DNA of 14,976 bases from an uncultured Clostridia bacterium (GTDB lineage Bacteria; Bacillota; Clostridia; Lachnospirales; Lachnospiraceae), in the NCBI GenBank assembly GCA_946405675.1, contig CAMJIC010000037.1:1-14976 (forward strand), given 5' to 3'. Numbering within the stretch: position 1 is the first letter of the stretch; every line of letters starts with the position of its first letter. Below the pieces are notes generated by a model. The model searched no databases and was not told where the DNA came from. It worked only from the letters and a program-made list of their open reading frames with translations. Below, piece after piece: positions 1-6,929 of this stretch. The translations under genes and the position numbers were made by a program.

Positions 1-53
1 TATGAACGTTTGTCCTGCGTCATATGTACAAGTTATTTCTGAACAGCTCCTTA
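1..53. repeat. 53-bp intergenic repeat starting at a stop codon, copy 1
   Basis: This stretch aligns with 9374-9425 over its whole length with few mismatches and small indels. Shared blocks include ATGTACAAGTTATT and TCCTTAC. Both copies end, on the plus strand, at the TTA that is the stop codon of a leftward gene, so on the coding strand the repeat runs TAAGGA...CTGTT...GAA...TAACTTGTACAT. The core GTTCAGAA relates it loosely to the CTGTTCTGAACAG family at 4684-4741. It may continue past the left edge of the window. Its function is unknown; a processing or termination role at gene ends is an inference. Confidence 0.6.
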
Positions 54-692
54 CAGTGCATCGTTGTGATAGTCCGGAAACCGGATCCTGATATACTCTT
101 TGATCGCGTCCACGCACCCCTGGAACCCGATTGCTCCACTGTTCAGGCACAGATCATAGTTGCGGCAGTCATTCCAGTCATTCCCTGTATAGTACTTGTA
201 GTATTCAGCACGATACTTGTTCGTATCCTGAATATACTTCATAGTGGTCTTTCCGCCAAACGCGCCCCGCAGCCTTGCCTGTTCAAGGCAATACTCCGGA
301 CTTGCATAGATGAAAACCCTGATCAGGTTCTCCCGCCCGCTCAGCACATAATCTCCACACCTGCCTATGATGATGCAGGACTCTTCATCCGCGAGCGCGC
401 GTATGATCTTTGCCTGATAGTTAAAAAGGTTCTGATTCGACAGAAAATCTCTGCTCTCAGGTGGAATCACTGTCCCGTCGTAAGCTTTCCGCGCGATGCG
501 GAACAAAGATGTCCGTCTGAGCTTCTCGTCTGCCTGGGCGAACAGCGCCTCATTGATCCCTGAATCATCAGATGCCATCCGGAGGATCTCCCGATTATAA
601 AACGGGATATGGAGCTCCTCCCCCAGCATCTCACCAATGGTCTTGCCGCCGCTGCCGTAATAGCGGGCGATCGTTACCACGATCTTCTCCAT
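51..692 (-). CDS. Cytidylate kinase-like family protein (AAA_26-type P-loop kinase)
   Basis: A 213-residue cytoplasmic protein of the cytidylate-kinase-like family, presumed to be a nucleoside monophosphate kinase or relative. A P-loop lies at residues 8-19 (IARYYGSGGKTI), followed by the FYNREIL segment typical of the family. IIIGRCGDYVL lies in the middle, and a late ARLRGAFGG segment is probably the lid arginine region. The length suits the family. The ATG at 692 is chosen because AAGGGG stands upstream of it at a usable distance and the P-loop starts eight residues in; the longer reading up to 806 adds unconserved residues that cover the promoter. It is probably transcribed alone from the promoter at 795-823. 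The true substrate is not shown: members of this family are often labelled cytidylate kinase without proof, and a housekeeping cmk may exist elsewhere in the genome. Confidence 0.82.
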   Translation of the reverse strand: MEKIVVTIARYYGSGGKTIGEMLGEELHIPFYNREILRMASDDSGINEALFAQADEKLRRTSLFRIARKAYDGTVIPPESRDFLSNQNLFNYQAKIIRALADEESCIIIGRCGDYVLSGRENLIRVFIYASPEYCLEQARLRGAFGGKTTMKYIQDTNKYRAEYYKYYTGNDWNDCRNYDLCLNSGAIGFQGCVDAIKEYIRIRFPDYHNDAL

Positions 693-794
693 AGAACCGC
701 CCCTTTCACGTCCTTTATGATATTGCAATTCCAACATGGGCCGAGGATCAGGATACATGATCCTTTCCTGTCCCTGTCGCTGCTTTCTGGTAAA

Positions 795-823
795 AGTATA
801 CCACAAAATTTTCTTTGTGTAAA
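795..823 (-). promoter_or_regulatory. Sigma-A-type promoter of the cytidylate-kinase-like gene
   Basis: On the minus strand, TTTACA (818-823) and TATACT (795-800) are separated by exactly 17 bp, a near-consensus vegetative promoter. Transcription would start near 788, giving a leader of about 95 nt. The spacer holds a dyad, CACAAA-ATTTTC-TTTGTG on the plus strand (802-819), which could be an operator. Confidence 0.72.
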
Positions 824-870
824 CAAGTTATTGTGCTTATTGTCACGAATGCAGCCGCATACTTTTCCAG

Positions 871-935
871 GCACACCCACAGGCCGCCGCTGGCGGGGGT
901 GTGCCTTGTAACGCCGCATGCGGTTACACATCACA
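871..935. repeat. GC-rich palindromic intergenic repeat, copy A; probable rho terminator
   Basis: Perfect outer arms GGCACACCC and GGGTGTGCC (870-905) enclose an inner hairpin CCGCC-GCT-GGCGG. A second dyad, TGTAACGCCGCA and TGCGGTTACA (908-929, one bulged G), stands only a few bases beyond the rho stop codon. Together they form strong secondary structure at the 3' end of the rho transcript. No clear T-run follows on either strand, so this is not a textbook intrinsic terminator. The right half (CTTGTAACGCC then TTACA-C-ATCAC) is shared with the copy at 3294-3355. Confidence 0.6.
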
Positions 936-936
936 A

Positions 937-2967
937 TCAGACCACATGGGAATGCTTCACCCGCTGGATCAGCTCCTCATTGCTTCTGGTACGCGCAAAC
1001 ATATCCAGGATCCGCTCAACGGCATCTTCTCCCTTCATGCCATTCATTGCTTTGCGCATGACGTAGGATGCTTCCCCTTCATCCGGTGTCAGGAGCAGGT
1101 CTTCTCTGCGTGTACCGGATTTCTGGATATCGATGGCCGGGAACACGCGGCGCTCGGAGAGCTTGCGGTCCAGGATCAGTTCCATATTGCCTGTTCCTTT
1201 GAATTCTTCGTATACGACATCGTCCATCTTGGATCCGGTATCGACCAGCGCGGTTGCAAGGATCGTCAGACTTCCCCCTTCACGCATGTTCCTTGCAGCG
1301 CCAAAGAACCGCTTCGGCGGATGGAGCGCTGCCGGGTCAAGGCCGCCAGACAAGGTACGTCCCGACGGCGGGACAATCAGGTTGTAGGCTCTTGCGAGAC
1401 GCGTGATGGAATCCAGCAGGATGACCACGTCCCTGCAATGCTCTACCAGTCTCCTGGCACGTTCGATCCCCATCTCGGCAACCCTGCGGTGATGCTCCGG
1501 CGTCTCATCGAAGGTAGAATCCAGCACCTCAACATTATCACCTACGATCGCCTCCCGGATATCTGTGACTTCCTCCGGCCGTTCATCGATCAGCATGATA
1601 ATGATATGCATCTCCGGATTGTTGCGCAGAATCGATCTCGCAATATCCTTCAGAAGTGTTGTCTTTCCTGCTTTCGGCGGGGATACGATCAATCCTCTCT
1701 GCCCTTTTCCGATCGGTGCGAGCAGATCCACGATCCGCATCGCGATCTCTCTTCCTGTCCGTTCCATCCTGAGACGTTCGTTCGGGAAAACGGGCGTCAT
1801 GTGTTCGAAATCGTACCGCTTCGCGGCTTCTGAAGGAGTACAGCCGTTGATCAGCTTTACAAATAACAGCGCGGAGAATTTTTCCTGCTGCGCATGAACC
1901 CTGGTATTGCCGCAGACGATATCACCGGTCTTTAAGCCAAACTTTCGAATCTGGGACGGAGACACATAAACATCATCCTCTCCGGGCAGGTAATTATTGG
2001 AACGGATGAAGCCATATCCATCCGACATTACCTCAAGTACGCCGCTGACTTCGTTTCCTGAGTCAAGCTGCTTCAGCTCCATGGGCGGACGGTCCTGATC
2101 TGCACGGTCTAGCAGTCCTTCCGGCGGCTCCGCCTTTGGCTGCGGGTTGGACTGATACATCTCGCCTCTTGTCATGGGAGCGGATGGACGAATGACCCTT
2201 GCCGGTGGAATCTCTCCCGGAATCGTTCTTGTCTGCGGTGCCTGGCCCGGATTCACTCTTCCCTGCGATGCCTGGCCCGCATTCATCGTCCTTCCCTGCG
2301 GTGCCTGGCCCGCATTCACTCTTCCCTGCGGTGCCTGGCCCGCATTCATCGTCCTTCCCTGTGGTACCTGGCCCGCATTCATCGTCCTTCCCTGTGGTAC
2401 CTGGCCCGGATTCATCCTTCCCTGTAGTGTCTGACCCGGATTCATCCTTCCCTGAGACGCCTGGCCCGGATTCATCCTCGTCTGAGCCGTCCCTCCGGAG
2501 CCGGTCTTCGCCTGCGATGTCTGGCCCGGACTCCGCCGGACGATTACACGGGCATGTTGATCCTGGCGCGGCTGCACCGTCTTTCTGGGCTGTGTGCCCG
2601 CCTGTGCGTTTTCAGCCATGCTTACCGACGTGTTCTCACCTGTTCCTGACGGCGTATTCTCTTCCATTTCCGGCGATGCATTTCCCGCCAGCCCCGTCTT
2701 CACGTCTCCGGCTGATCCTGGCCCGGCGGACGGATCATTCCGTCCCGCATCTCCCCCAGGGATCACGGCAGGCATTGGCACATCATTCTCTCCGCCATCC
2801 GCCTGATCCTGGTCATTCCGGTTTCTGCGCACAGATTCCTCCTGTGCCTGAAGCAGCACATTGACCAGGTCGTTCTTCCGCATGGAAGACACACCCCGGA
2901 TCCCGCGCTCTTTGGCAAGTTCGCGCAGACTGGCAACAGCCATTTTCCCTAATTCTTCTTTTGTCAT
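937..2967 (-). CDS. rho: Transcription termination factor Rho with long low-complexity insert
   Basis: Rho is the hexameric RNA-dependent ATPase/translocase that ends transcription. Counting from the ATG at 2967 (676 residues), residues 1-45 form the N-terminal Rho_N helical domain and about 46-300 are a disordered, Gln/Pro/Gly/Asn-rich insert with tandem repeats. The cold-shock-type RNA-binding domain lies at about 305-365 (VMSDGYGFIR). The ATPase core follows with Walker A SPPKAGKT near 429-436, LIDERPEEV, VVILLDSITRLARAYN, the GGLDPAALHPPKRFFGAARN segment that includes the R-loop, and EEFKGTGNMEL. Typical Rho is about 420 residues, so the insert accounts for the excess. The start at 2967 is preferred over 2973 because AGGGA is 6 nt upstream of the former and directly against the latter. 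The catalytic and RNA-binding parts look intact. Confidence 0.97.
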   Translation of the reverse strand: MTKEELGKMAVASLRELAKERGIRGVSSMRKNDLVNVLLQAQEESVRRNRNDQDQADGGENDVPMPAVIPGGDAGRNDPSAGPGSAGDVKTGLAGNASPEMEENTPSGTGENTSVSMAENAQAGTQPRKTVQPRQDQHARVIVRRSPGQTSQAKTGSGGTAQTRMNPGQASQGRMNPGQTLQGRMNPGQVPQGRTMNAGQVPQGRTMNAGQAPQGRVNAGQAPQGRTMNAGQASQGRVNPGQAPQTRTIPGEIPPARVIRPSAPMTRGEMYQSNPQPKAEPPEGLLDRADQDRPPMELKQLDSGNEVSGVLEVMSDGYGFIRSNNYLPGEDDVYVSPSQIRKFGLKTGDIVCGNTRVHAQQEKFSALLFVKLINGCTPSEAAKRYDFEHMTPVFPNERLRMERTGREIAMRIVDLLAPIGKGQRGLIVSPPKAGKTTLLKDIARSILRNNPEMHIIIMLIDERPEEVTDIREAIVGDNVEVLDSTFDETPEHHRRVAEMGIERARRLVEHCRDVVILLDSITRLARAYNLIVPPSGRTLSGGLDPAALHPPKRFFGAARNMREGGSLTILATALVDTGSKMDDVVYEEFKGTGNMELILDRKLSERRVFPAIDIQKSGTRREDLLLTPDEGEASYVMRKAMNGMKGEDAVERILDMFARTRSNEELIQRVKHSHVV
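2200..2478 (-). repeat. Tandem 30/33-bp repeats inside rho encoding RxNPGQxxQG units
   Basis: About eight consecutive units of 10 or 11 codons read R-(T)-(M/V)-N-(P/A)-G-Q-(A/V/T)-(P/S/L)-Q-G. The middle units are almost identical at the DNA level (GCCTGGCCCGCATTCA recurs on the plus strand), which points to recent expansion or gene conversion. They lie within the disordered insert of Rho. Confidence 0.9.
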
Positions 2968-3218
2968 AATCATTCCCTATCGATATACTCTCAATCAAAT
3001 ACTCTGAATCAAAAATGGTTACAGTGCAGATCCTGCACAAAGACCCTTGCCATATGGCCGGGCAGCTGTGAAGAATAGATCCTGCAACGTTCCCGCATTC
3101 TATACGCTGTGTACACCAGCCTGCCTGATACGGAACTGTTACAGCTTTATGAATCAGAAGATACTGCAATTGCAACCGTTCAGATCCTGCTCTGAACAAT
3201 TGCCTGTAGCTACGTTTC
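2968..3218 (-). promoter_or_regulatory. Long structured leader of the rho mRNA
   Basis: Between the predicted rho start site and its ATG lie about 250 nt without a supported gene. The minus-strand motif GCAGGATCT occurs three times (plus strand AGATCCTGC at 3028-3036, 3077-3085 and 3182-3190). Two copies sit in hairpins: GTGCAG-ATC-CTGCAC (3024-3038) and GTTCAGA-TCCTGC-TCTGAAC (3178-3197). In E. coli and other bacteria rho is controlled by Rho-dependent termination in its own leader; that this leader does the same is an inference. Confidence 0.45.
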
Positions 3219-3224
3219 TTCATT

Positions 3225-3254
3225 AGTATAACACATGTATTGCAAAAACGTCAA
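3225..3254 (-). promoter_or_regulatory. Promoter of rho
   Basis: On the minus strand, TTGACG (3249-3254) and TATACT (3225-3230) are 18 bp apart. The -10 has an extended TG element (TGTTATACT). The start point would be near 3218. Matches to the consensus are 5 of 6 in both boxes. Confidence 0.7.
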
Positions 3255-3268
3255 AATTATTGTACTGT
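3240..3268 (+). promoter_or_regulatory. Possible weak promoter for the CNNM/CorC-like gene
   Basis: TTGCAA (3240-3245) and TACTGT (3263-3268) are 17 bp apart on the plus strand, each matching 4 of 6 consensus bases. It overlaps the rho -35 on the other strand, so the two divergent promoters would interfere. This is the best candidate seen ahead of the rightward gene, but it is weak. Confidence 0.25.
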
Positions 3269-3293
3269 CGGAGAAGTGACTCAACGTCATACA

Positions 3294-3355
3294 GTTACAA
3301 GGCGTACCCACAGGCGGCTCGCTGACAGGGATATGGCTTGTAACGCCATTACATC
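3294..3355. repeat. Palindromic intergenic repeat, copy B
   Basis: Terminal inverted repeats GTTACAAG (3294-3301) and CTTGTAAC (3337-3344) flank a centre with CCCACAGGC and GCTGACAGGGAT. The order of blocks (GGC, ACCCACAGGC, GGG, CTTGTAACGCC, TTACA, ATCAC) is the same as in copy A at 871-935. The centre GCTGACAGGGAT is shared with the copy at 10779-10812. It lies between the rho promoter and the CNNM-like gene, 26 bp ahead of that gene's ribosome binding site. Confidence 0.6.
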
Positions 3356-3396
3356 ACCGGAAGAAACTTGCAACAACACCAGGGAGGAATCCATCC

Positions 3397-4674
3397 GTGT
3401 CTTCAGGCACTGCCATAAAGCTTGCGGGCCTTGTCCTGCTCCTGCTGCTCTCCGCCTTTTTTTCATCCGCGGAGACTGCGCTTACCACCGTGAACCGAAT
3501 CCGGATCCTGAATCTTGCACAGGCGGGAGACCCGCGTGCCAGGACGGCACTGAAGGTTCTGGATCAGCAAAGCAAGATGCTCAGCTGCATCCTGATCGGG
3601 AACAACCTTGTGAACATTTCCGCCTCTTCCCTCGCAACTGCCCTGACGATCCAGCTGTTCGGCTCCAGCTCCATCGGGCTCATGACCGGGCTGCTGACCC
3701 TGGTCGTCCTGATCTTTGGCGAGATCACACCGAAGAACGCGGCAAATGTTTCCTCAGAGAAGCTGACCCTGCGCTATGCCCGGATCATCCGGCTCCTCAT
3801 GATCATTTTCACGCCATTGATCTTTCTGGTCAATCTGCTGTCCAGCGGGATGATGACGCTCCTGCGCATTCCAAAGGATGGAGGGGATTCCACGATCACG
3901 GAAGACGAGATCCGCACCATGGTCAATGTCAGCCACAAGGACGGGGAGACCACCAGCGAAGAGAAGGAAATGATCAATAATGTGTACGATTTCGGTGATC
4001 AGTGTGCCCGGGATATCTGCGTTCCCCGTGCCGACATCGTCTCCGTAAGCATAGACGATTCTTATGAAACAGTCCAGGAAGTCTACCGGAATGAGCATTT
4101 CACAAGGCTGCCTGTCTATGAAAAGGAACGGGACCACATCGTCGGGATCCTGAATATCAAGGACTTCTGCTTTGTGGAGGACAGGGAACATTTTACTCCA
4201 AAAGACCTGATGTACGAACCATACTATACCTTTGAGACAAAGAAAGTATCTGAGCTGATGGTGGAAATGCGCGATCATTCCTCGACTGTCACGATCGTGC
4301 TTGATGAATATGGTTCTGCGGTAGGGATGATCACATTCGAGGATTTGATCGAGGAAGTGGTAGGCGAGATCCGGGATGAATATGACGAGGATGAAAAAGA
4401 CCTGATCCGGCGCGTTTCAGACCGGCAGTATCTCGTTGCCGGAAGCGTCAAGCTGGACGACCTGAACGATGCCACAAATCTTGACCTCCACTCCGATGAC
4501 TATGATTCCATCGGCGGATACCTGATCGAACAGCTGGGTCATCTGGCTGCCCGGGGGGATAAGGTGGTGACGCCTGACCGGCTGCTGATGATCGCGGACA
4601 AGGTCAAGGGCAACCGGATCCTGAAGGTAAGGATCGTGCTTCCGGAAAGAAGTGAAAAACCGGAAACGGAATGA
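3397..4674 (+). CDS. CNNM/CorC (hemolysin C) family membrane protein with paired CBS domains
   Basis: A 425-residue integral membrane protein of the DUF21-CBS-CorC_HlyC type, often named hemolysin and now linked to magnesium/cobalt efflux. Residues 8-160 form the DUF21/CNNM transmembrane domain, with LAGLVLLLLLSAFFSSAETA at the start, GNNLVNI near 68-74 and the hallmark FGEITPKN at 107-114. A CBS pair covers about 205-325, including RLPVYE and TVTIVLDEYGSAVGMITFED. The C-terminal CorC_HlyC domain covers about 340-417. Translation starts at GTG 3397 with GGAGG nine bases upstream. It is the only rightward gene in the window and converges on the sigma-like gene across a palindromic repeat. Ion specificity and direction cannot be read from the sequence; haemolytic activity is not implied by the old family name. 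Confidence 0.92.
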   Translation: MSSGTAIKLAGLVLLLLLSAFFSSAETALTTVNRIRILNLAQAGDPRARTALKVLDQQSKMLSCILIGNNLVNISASSLATALTIQLFGSSSIGLMTGLLTLVVLIFGEITPKNAANVSSEKLTLRYARIIRLLMIIFTPLIFLVNLLSSGMMTLLRIPKDGGDSTITEDEIRTMVNVSHKDGETTSEEKEMINNVYDFGDQCARDICVPRADIVSVSIDDSYETVQEVYRNEHFTRLPVYEKERDHIVGILNIKDFCFVEDREHFTPKDLMYEPYYTFETKKVSELMVEMRDHSSTVTIVLDEYGSAVGMITFEDLIEEVVGEIRDEYDEDEKDLIRRVSDRQYLVAGSVKLDDLNDATNLDLHSDDYDSIGGYLIEQLGHLAARGDKVVTPDRLLMIADKVKGNRILKVRIVLPERSEKPETE

Positions 4675-4683
4675 CATAGCGTC

Positions 4684-4741
4684 GTAACTGTTCAGAACCT
4701 GTTCTGAACAGTTACACATCGGGCTGTTCTGAACAGTTACA
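4684..4741. repeat. Triple GTTCTGAAC repeat between convergent genes; possible bidirectional terminator
   Basis: GTAACTGTTCAGAAC (4684-4698) and GTTCTGAACAGTTAC (4701-4715) form a perfect 15-bp inverted repeat with only two bases between. CTGTTCTGAACAGTTACA occurs at 4699-4716 and again, identically, at 4724-4741. The element fills the gap between two convergent genes, which suggests a terminator on both strands. Neither strand has a T-run after the hairpin, so intrinsic termination is not proven. Confidence 0.7.
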
Positions 4742-4763
4742 TAGAGTCTCACCATTGCCAGGT

Positions 4764-5510
4764 TCAGCTGCCAACGTTCAGGCCATCTCCGGCAATGCGC
4801 AGAAGCCCATGAATGTCTTCCAGCGGAAGCTCCAGAAAGGCGGACAGCTCCTCCGCGGACGGTTTGTGCCCCAGTTCCTCCTCCAGCTCACGCACGGTAT
4901 CGGCCAGCTGGTTCATACGGTTCACCACACGGGAATCCGAATTCATCAGCTCATCCAGCTGCTTCACGCTGTTTTCCAGAAAAGAGGTGACATAATTGAG
5001 CAAAAAGGCGCGGTATCCGGCAAGGGAGCGCTGCTTCTCCAGTGCCGCCACGCCCATGACCAGCCCTGTGTTCGCTTCCTGAATCAGATCCTCCGCCTCT
5101 ACCCTGGAGTGCCTGCCTTCAAATTCCGCCGCAAGGTCGCACACGGTCGTCAGATACCGTTCAATCAGCATCTGACGTGCCTCCCGGTCTCCCTCATATG
5201 CTCTTTCAAACAGGAGGTATTCCACATCCTCCGGAATCGGCGTCAGGCTGTCCAGCTCTTCCAGATAAATCTCCAGGGACGGCCGGCGGCCATGAGAAGA
5301 AGCCACGCTGTCTTCCGCCTGGCCGTCCGCCACTTCAATCCCCATCTGATCCAGATAATCATAGACCATCTGCATCTGATCCGGGTTCAGATCCACATCC
5401 CTCAGTGTACCCTGTATCTCCTGTATGCTCAGCCGCATACTGCTGCGCCTCGCCAGCGCGCACAGCTGTTCCAGCTTCTTCCGGAACAGGTCGGTCGTAT
5501 CAGTCGCCAT
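4764..5510 (-). CDS. Sigma-70-like protein lacking region 4
   Basis: A 248-residue protein related to the primary sigma factor of RNA polymerase but incomplete. Residues 1-60 resemble region 1.1 (LNPDQMQMVYDYLDQMGIEV) and LEIYLEELDSLTPI resembles region 1.2. The segment GDREARQMLIERYL followed by EDLIQEANTGLVMGV matches regions 2.1-2.2, the core-polymerase-binding part. What follows does not carry the aromatic melting and -10 recognition residues of regions 2.3-2.4. A region-3-like stretch follows (ELEEELGHKPSAEELSAFL), and the protein ends without region 4, so it cannot read a -35. The ATG at 5510 lies 5 bp from the stop of the CdaR-type gene; a TTG at 5519 overlaps that stop (TTGA) and is an alternative start. 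Coupled translation is likely. It may bind polymerase or an anti-sigma factor, or be a decayed sigma factor; its role is unknown. Confidence 0.8.
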   Translation of the reverse strand: MATDTTDLFRKKLEQLCALARRSSMRLSIQEIQGTLRDVDLNPDQMQMVYDYLDQMGIEVADGQAEDSVASSHGRRPSLEIYLEELDSLTPIPEDVEYLLFERAYEGDREARQMLIERYLTTVCDLAAEFEGRHSRVEAEDLIQEANTGLVMGVAALEKQRSLAGYRAFLLNYVTSFLENSVKQLDELMNSDSRVVNRMNQLADTVRELEEELGHKPSAEELSAFLELPLEDIHGLLRIAGDGLNVGS

Positions 5511-5515
5511 CGGAT

Positions 5516-6604
5516 TCAAAATTCCTGTCTTTCCATATAATTCATGTATCTGACCACCATCAGCGCAATCTTCAGCGTGATCGCATCCTCAAACACTCTA
5601 AGGTCAAGCCCTGTCTGCTTCTGCAGCTTATCGAGACGGTATACCAACGTGTTGCGGTGGATATACAGCTGGCGGCTGGTCTCCGATACGTTAAGGCTGT
5701 TCTCGAAGAACTTGTTGATCGTCGTGAGAGTCTCCTCATCGAAATCATCCGGGCTCTTCCCCTCAAATACTTCCTTGATAAACATCGTGCATAAAGGAAG
5801 CGGGAGCTGATAGATCAGGCGGCCGATTCCAAGGGAGCTGTAGGCGATGATCTGTCTCTGGGGAAAGAAGATCTTCCCTACATTCAGTGCCAGACGCGCT
5901 TCCTTATAGGAACGGGATACCTCCTTGAGTTCTCCTACCACAGTACCATAGGAGACGACTGCCTCCCCCCTGCGGTCCGCCGGAAGCGACGAAAGGATCG
6001 CCCTGGCGGTGGCATCCATCTCCGCGGTTCCTTCCCCTGGCAGAAGCTCCCGCACCACGATCACGCTCTTCTCATCCACTGCCGTCACAAAATCCGCCGG
6101 CCTCGGTTCGATCACCGTGCGGACAAGCTCGAGGGAGGTGTTCTCCCTCTCCCCTTCCAGTTCAAGGATATAGACCACCCTGCGGGCCTCTGATTCGATA
6201 TGCAGCTTCTTTGCCCGGTTGAAGATATCTACCAGCAGCAGATTGTCCAGAAGCAGGTTCTTGATGAAATTATCCTTATCAAACCGTTCTTTATACGCAA
6301 CAATCAGGTTCTGCACCTGAAACGCCGCCATCTTGGCAATCATGTACACATCGTCTGAGCTGCCGTTCGCGATCAGGATATACTCCAGCTGCATCTCATC
6401 GAATACCTTGAAGAACTGATATCCGGAAATGACCTGGCTCTCCGCCGGGGATTCTTTGAAGCTGAGGACAGCGTCACGGAAGTCCTCTGCGTGCTCAAAG
6501 GTCGTGGCAGCTACTACCCCTTCGGTATCCATGATGCACATATCGACTCTGCTGATGGCCTTCAGGCCATCCAGCGTAGACTCAAGCACCTGGTTTGAGA
6601 TCAT
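5516..6604 (-). CDS. CdaR/PucR-family transcriptional regulator
   Basis: A 362-residue regulator of the CdaR (sugar-diacid regulator) type. Residues 1-130 match the N-terminal putative sugar-diacid recognition domain, including ISNQVLESTLDGLKAIS, which resembles the start of CdaR proteins. The middle is a GGDEF-like/linker region with the SYKEARLALNVG segment common to this family. The C-terminal 60 residues are the PucR-type helix-turn-helix, with FFENSLNVSETSRQLYIHRN and LVYRLDKLQKQTGLDLR. Start is ATG 6604, with GGAGG eight bases upstream. It is cotranscribed with the sigma-like gene that follows at once. In other bacteria CdaR activates glucarate/glycerate/galactarate genes; here no such genes are near and glnN lies upstream, so the ligand is unknown. 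Confidence 0.9.
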   Translation of the reverse strand: MISNQVLESTLDGLKAISRVDMCIMDTEGVVAATTFEHAEDFRDAVLSFKESPAESQVISGYQFFKVFDEMQLEYILIANGSSDDVYMIAKMAAFQVQNLIVAYKERFDKDNFIKNLLLDNLLLVDIFNRAKKLHIESEARRVVYILELEGERENTSLELVRTVIEPRPADFVTAVDEKSVIVVRELLPGEGTAEMDATARAILSSLPADRRGEAVVSYGTVVGELKEVSRSYKEARLALNVGKIFFPQRQIIAYSSLGIGRLIYQLPLPLCTMFIKEVFEGKSPDDFDEETLTTINKFFENSLNVSETSRQLYIHRNTLVYRLDKLQKQTGLDLRVFEDAITLKIALMVVRYMNYMERQEF

Positions 6605-6687
6605 AAAGCCTTCCTCCCGCTGTTGTTTAATCAGCTTCCTGCATGAATGTTTCGCAATTTCTGTATGAATTCATAGCTATAATTACC

Positions 6688-6729
6688 ACACTGCATTTTC
6701 AGTGTAATCTTTTTCCCCAAAAAAGGCAA
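6688..6729 (-). promoter_or_regulatory. Candidate promoter and operator of the CdaR-type gene
   Basis: On the minus strand, TTGCCT (6724-6729) and TACACT (6701-6706) are 17 bp apart, each 4 of 6 matches. A dyad with perfect arms ACACTG (6688-6693) and CAGTGT (6700-6705) overlaps the -10 and the expected start point, as an autoregulatory operator would. The spacer is rich in A and T tracts. The assignment is tentative. Confidence 0.35.
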
Positions 6730-6774
6730 CCTCTTTTTGTCTACTTTGCACGAAAACCTTTGCGTACGTTTCAA

Positions 6775-6897
6775 GTCACACCCCGCCAGAGGGGCGGCCT
6801 GTGGGAGGGCGCTGCGTGCCAGTGACATACGTTTAGCGCCGACCGAAGCGAAGCGTAAACGCGCTCCCACAGGCCGCCCCTCTGGCGGGGGTATGAC
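6775..6897. repeat. Large palindrome made of two inverted copies of the GC-rich repeat
   Basis: The left arm (6775-6807) and right arm (6864-6897) are inverted copies of about 33 bp, with one mismatch and one single-base indel; each contains CCGCC-CCTCT-GGCGG. The 56-bp centre has its own imperfect dyad, CGTTTA (6830-6835) and TAAACG (6856-6861). The whole could fold into one very stable hairpin on either strand. It fills most of the 374-bp gap between glnN and the CdaR-type gene, in which no coding region is supported. A role as glnN terminator or as a miniature mobile element is possible. Confidence 0.8.
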
Positions 6898-6929
6898 ACA
6901 GTAGTCCATTTGCTAACTGGTCTATTGCC

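Noticed and set aside
2174..2864. Repetitive plus-strand frames of 86 and 221 codons rich in Pro, Gly and Ser
   Set aside because: They are the antisense reading of the tandem repeats in rho; repeat DNA without stops makes such frames automatically.
2813..3223. A 136-codon minus-strand reading frame starting MKKRSYRQLF ahead of rho
   Set aside because: Its ATG (3221-3223) lies upstream of the start point expected from the rho promoter (near 3218), it runs out of frame into rho, and its composition resembles no protein family.
6631..6909. A 92-codon minus-strand frame over the glnN-cdaR gap
   Set aside because: Most of it is translated from the palindromic repeat, and no ribosome binding site or conserved motif is apparent.
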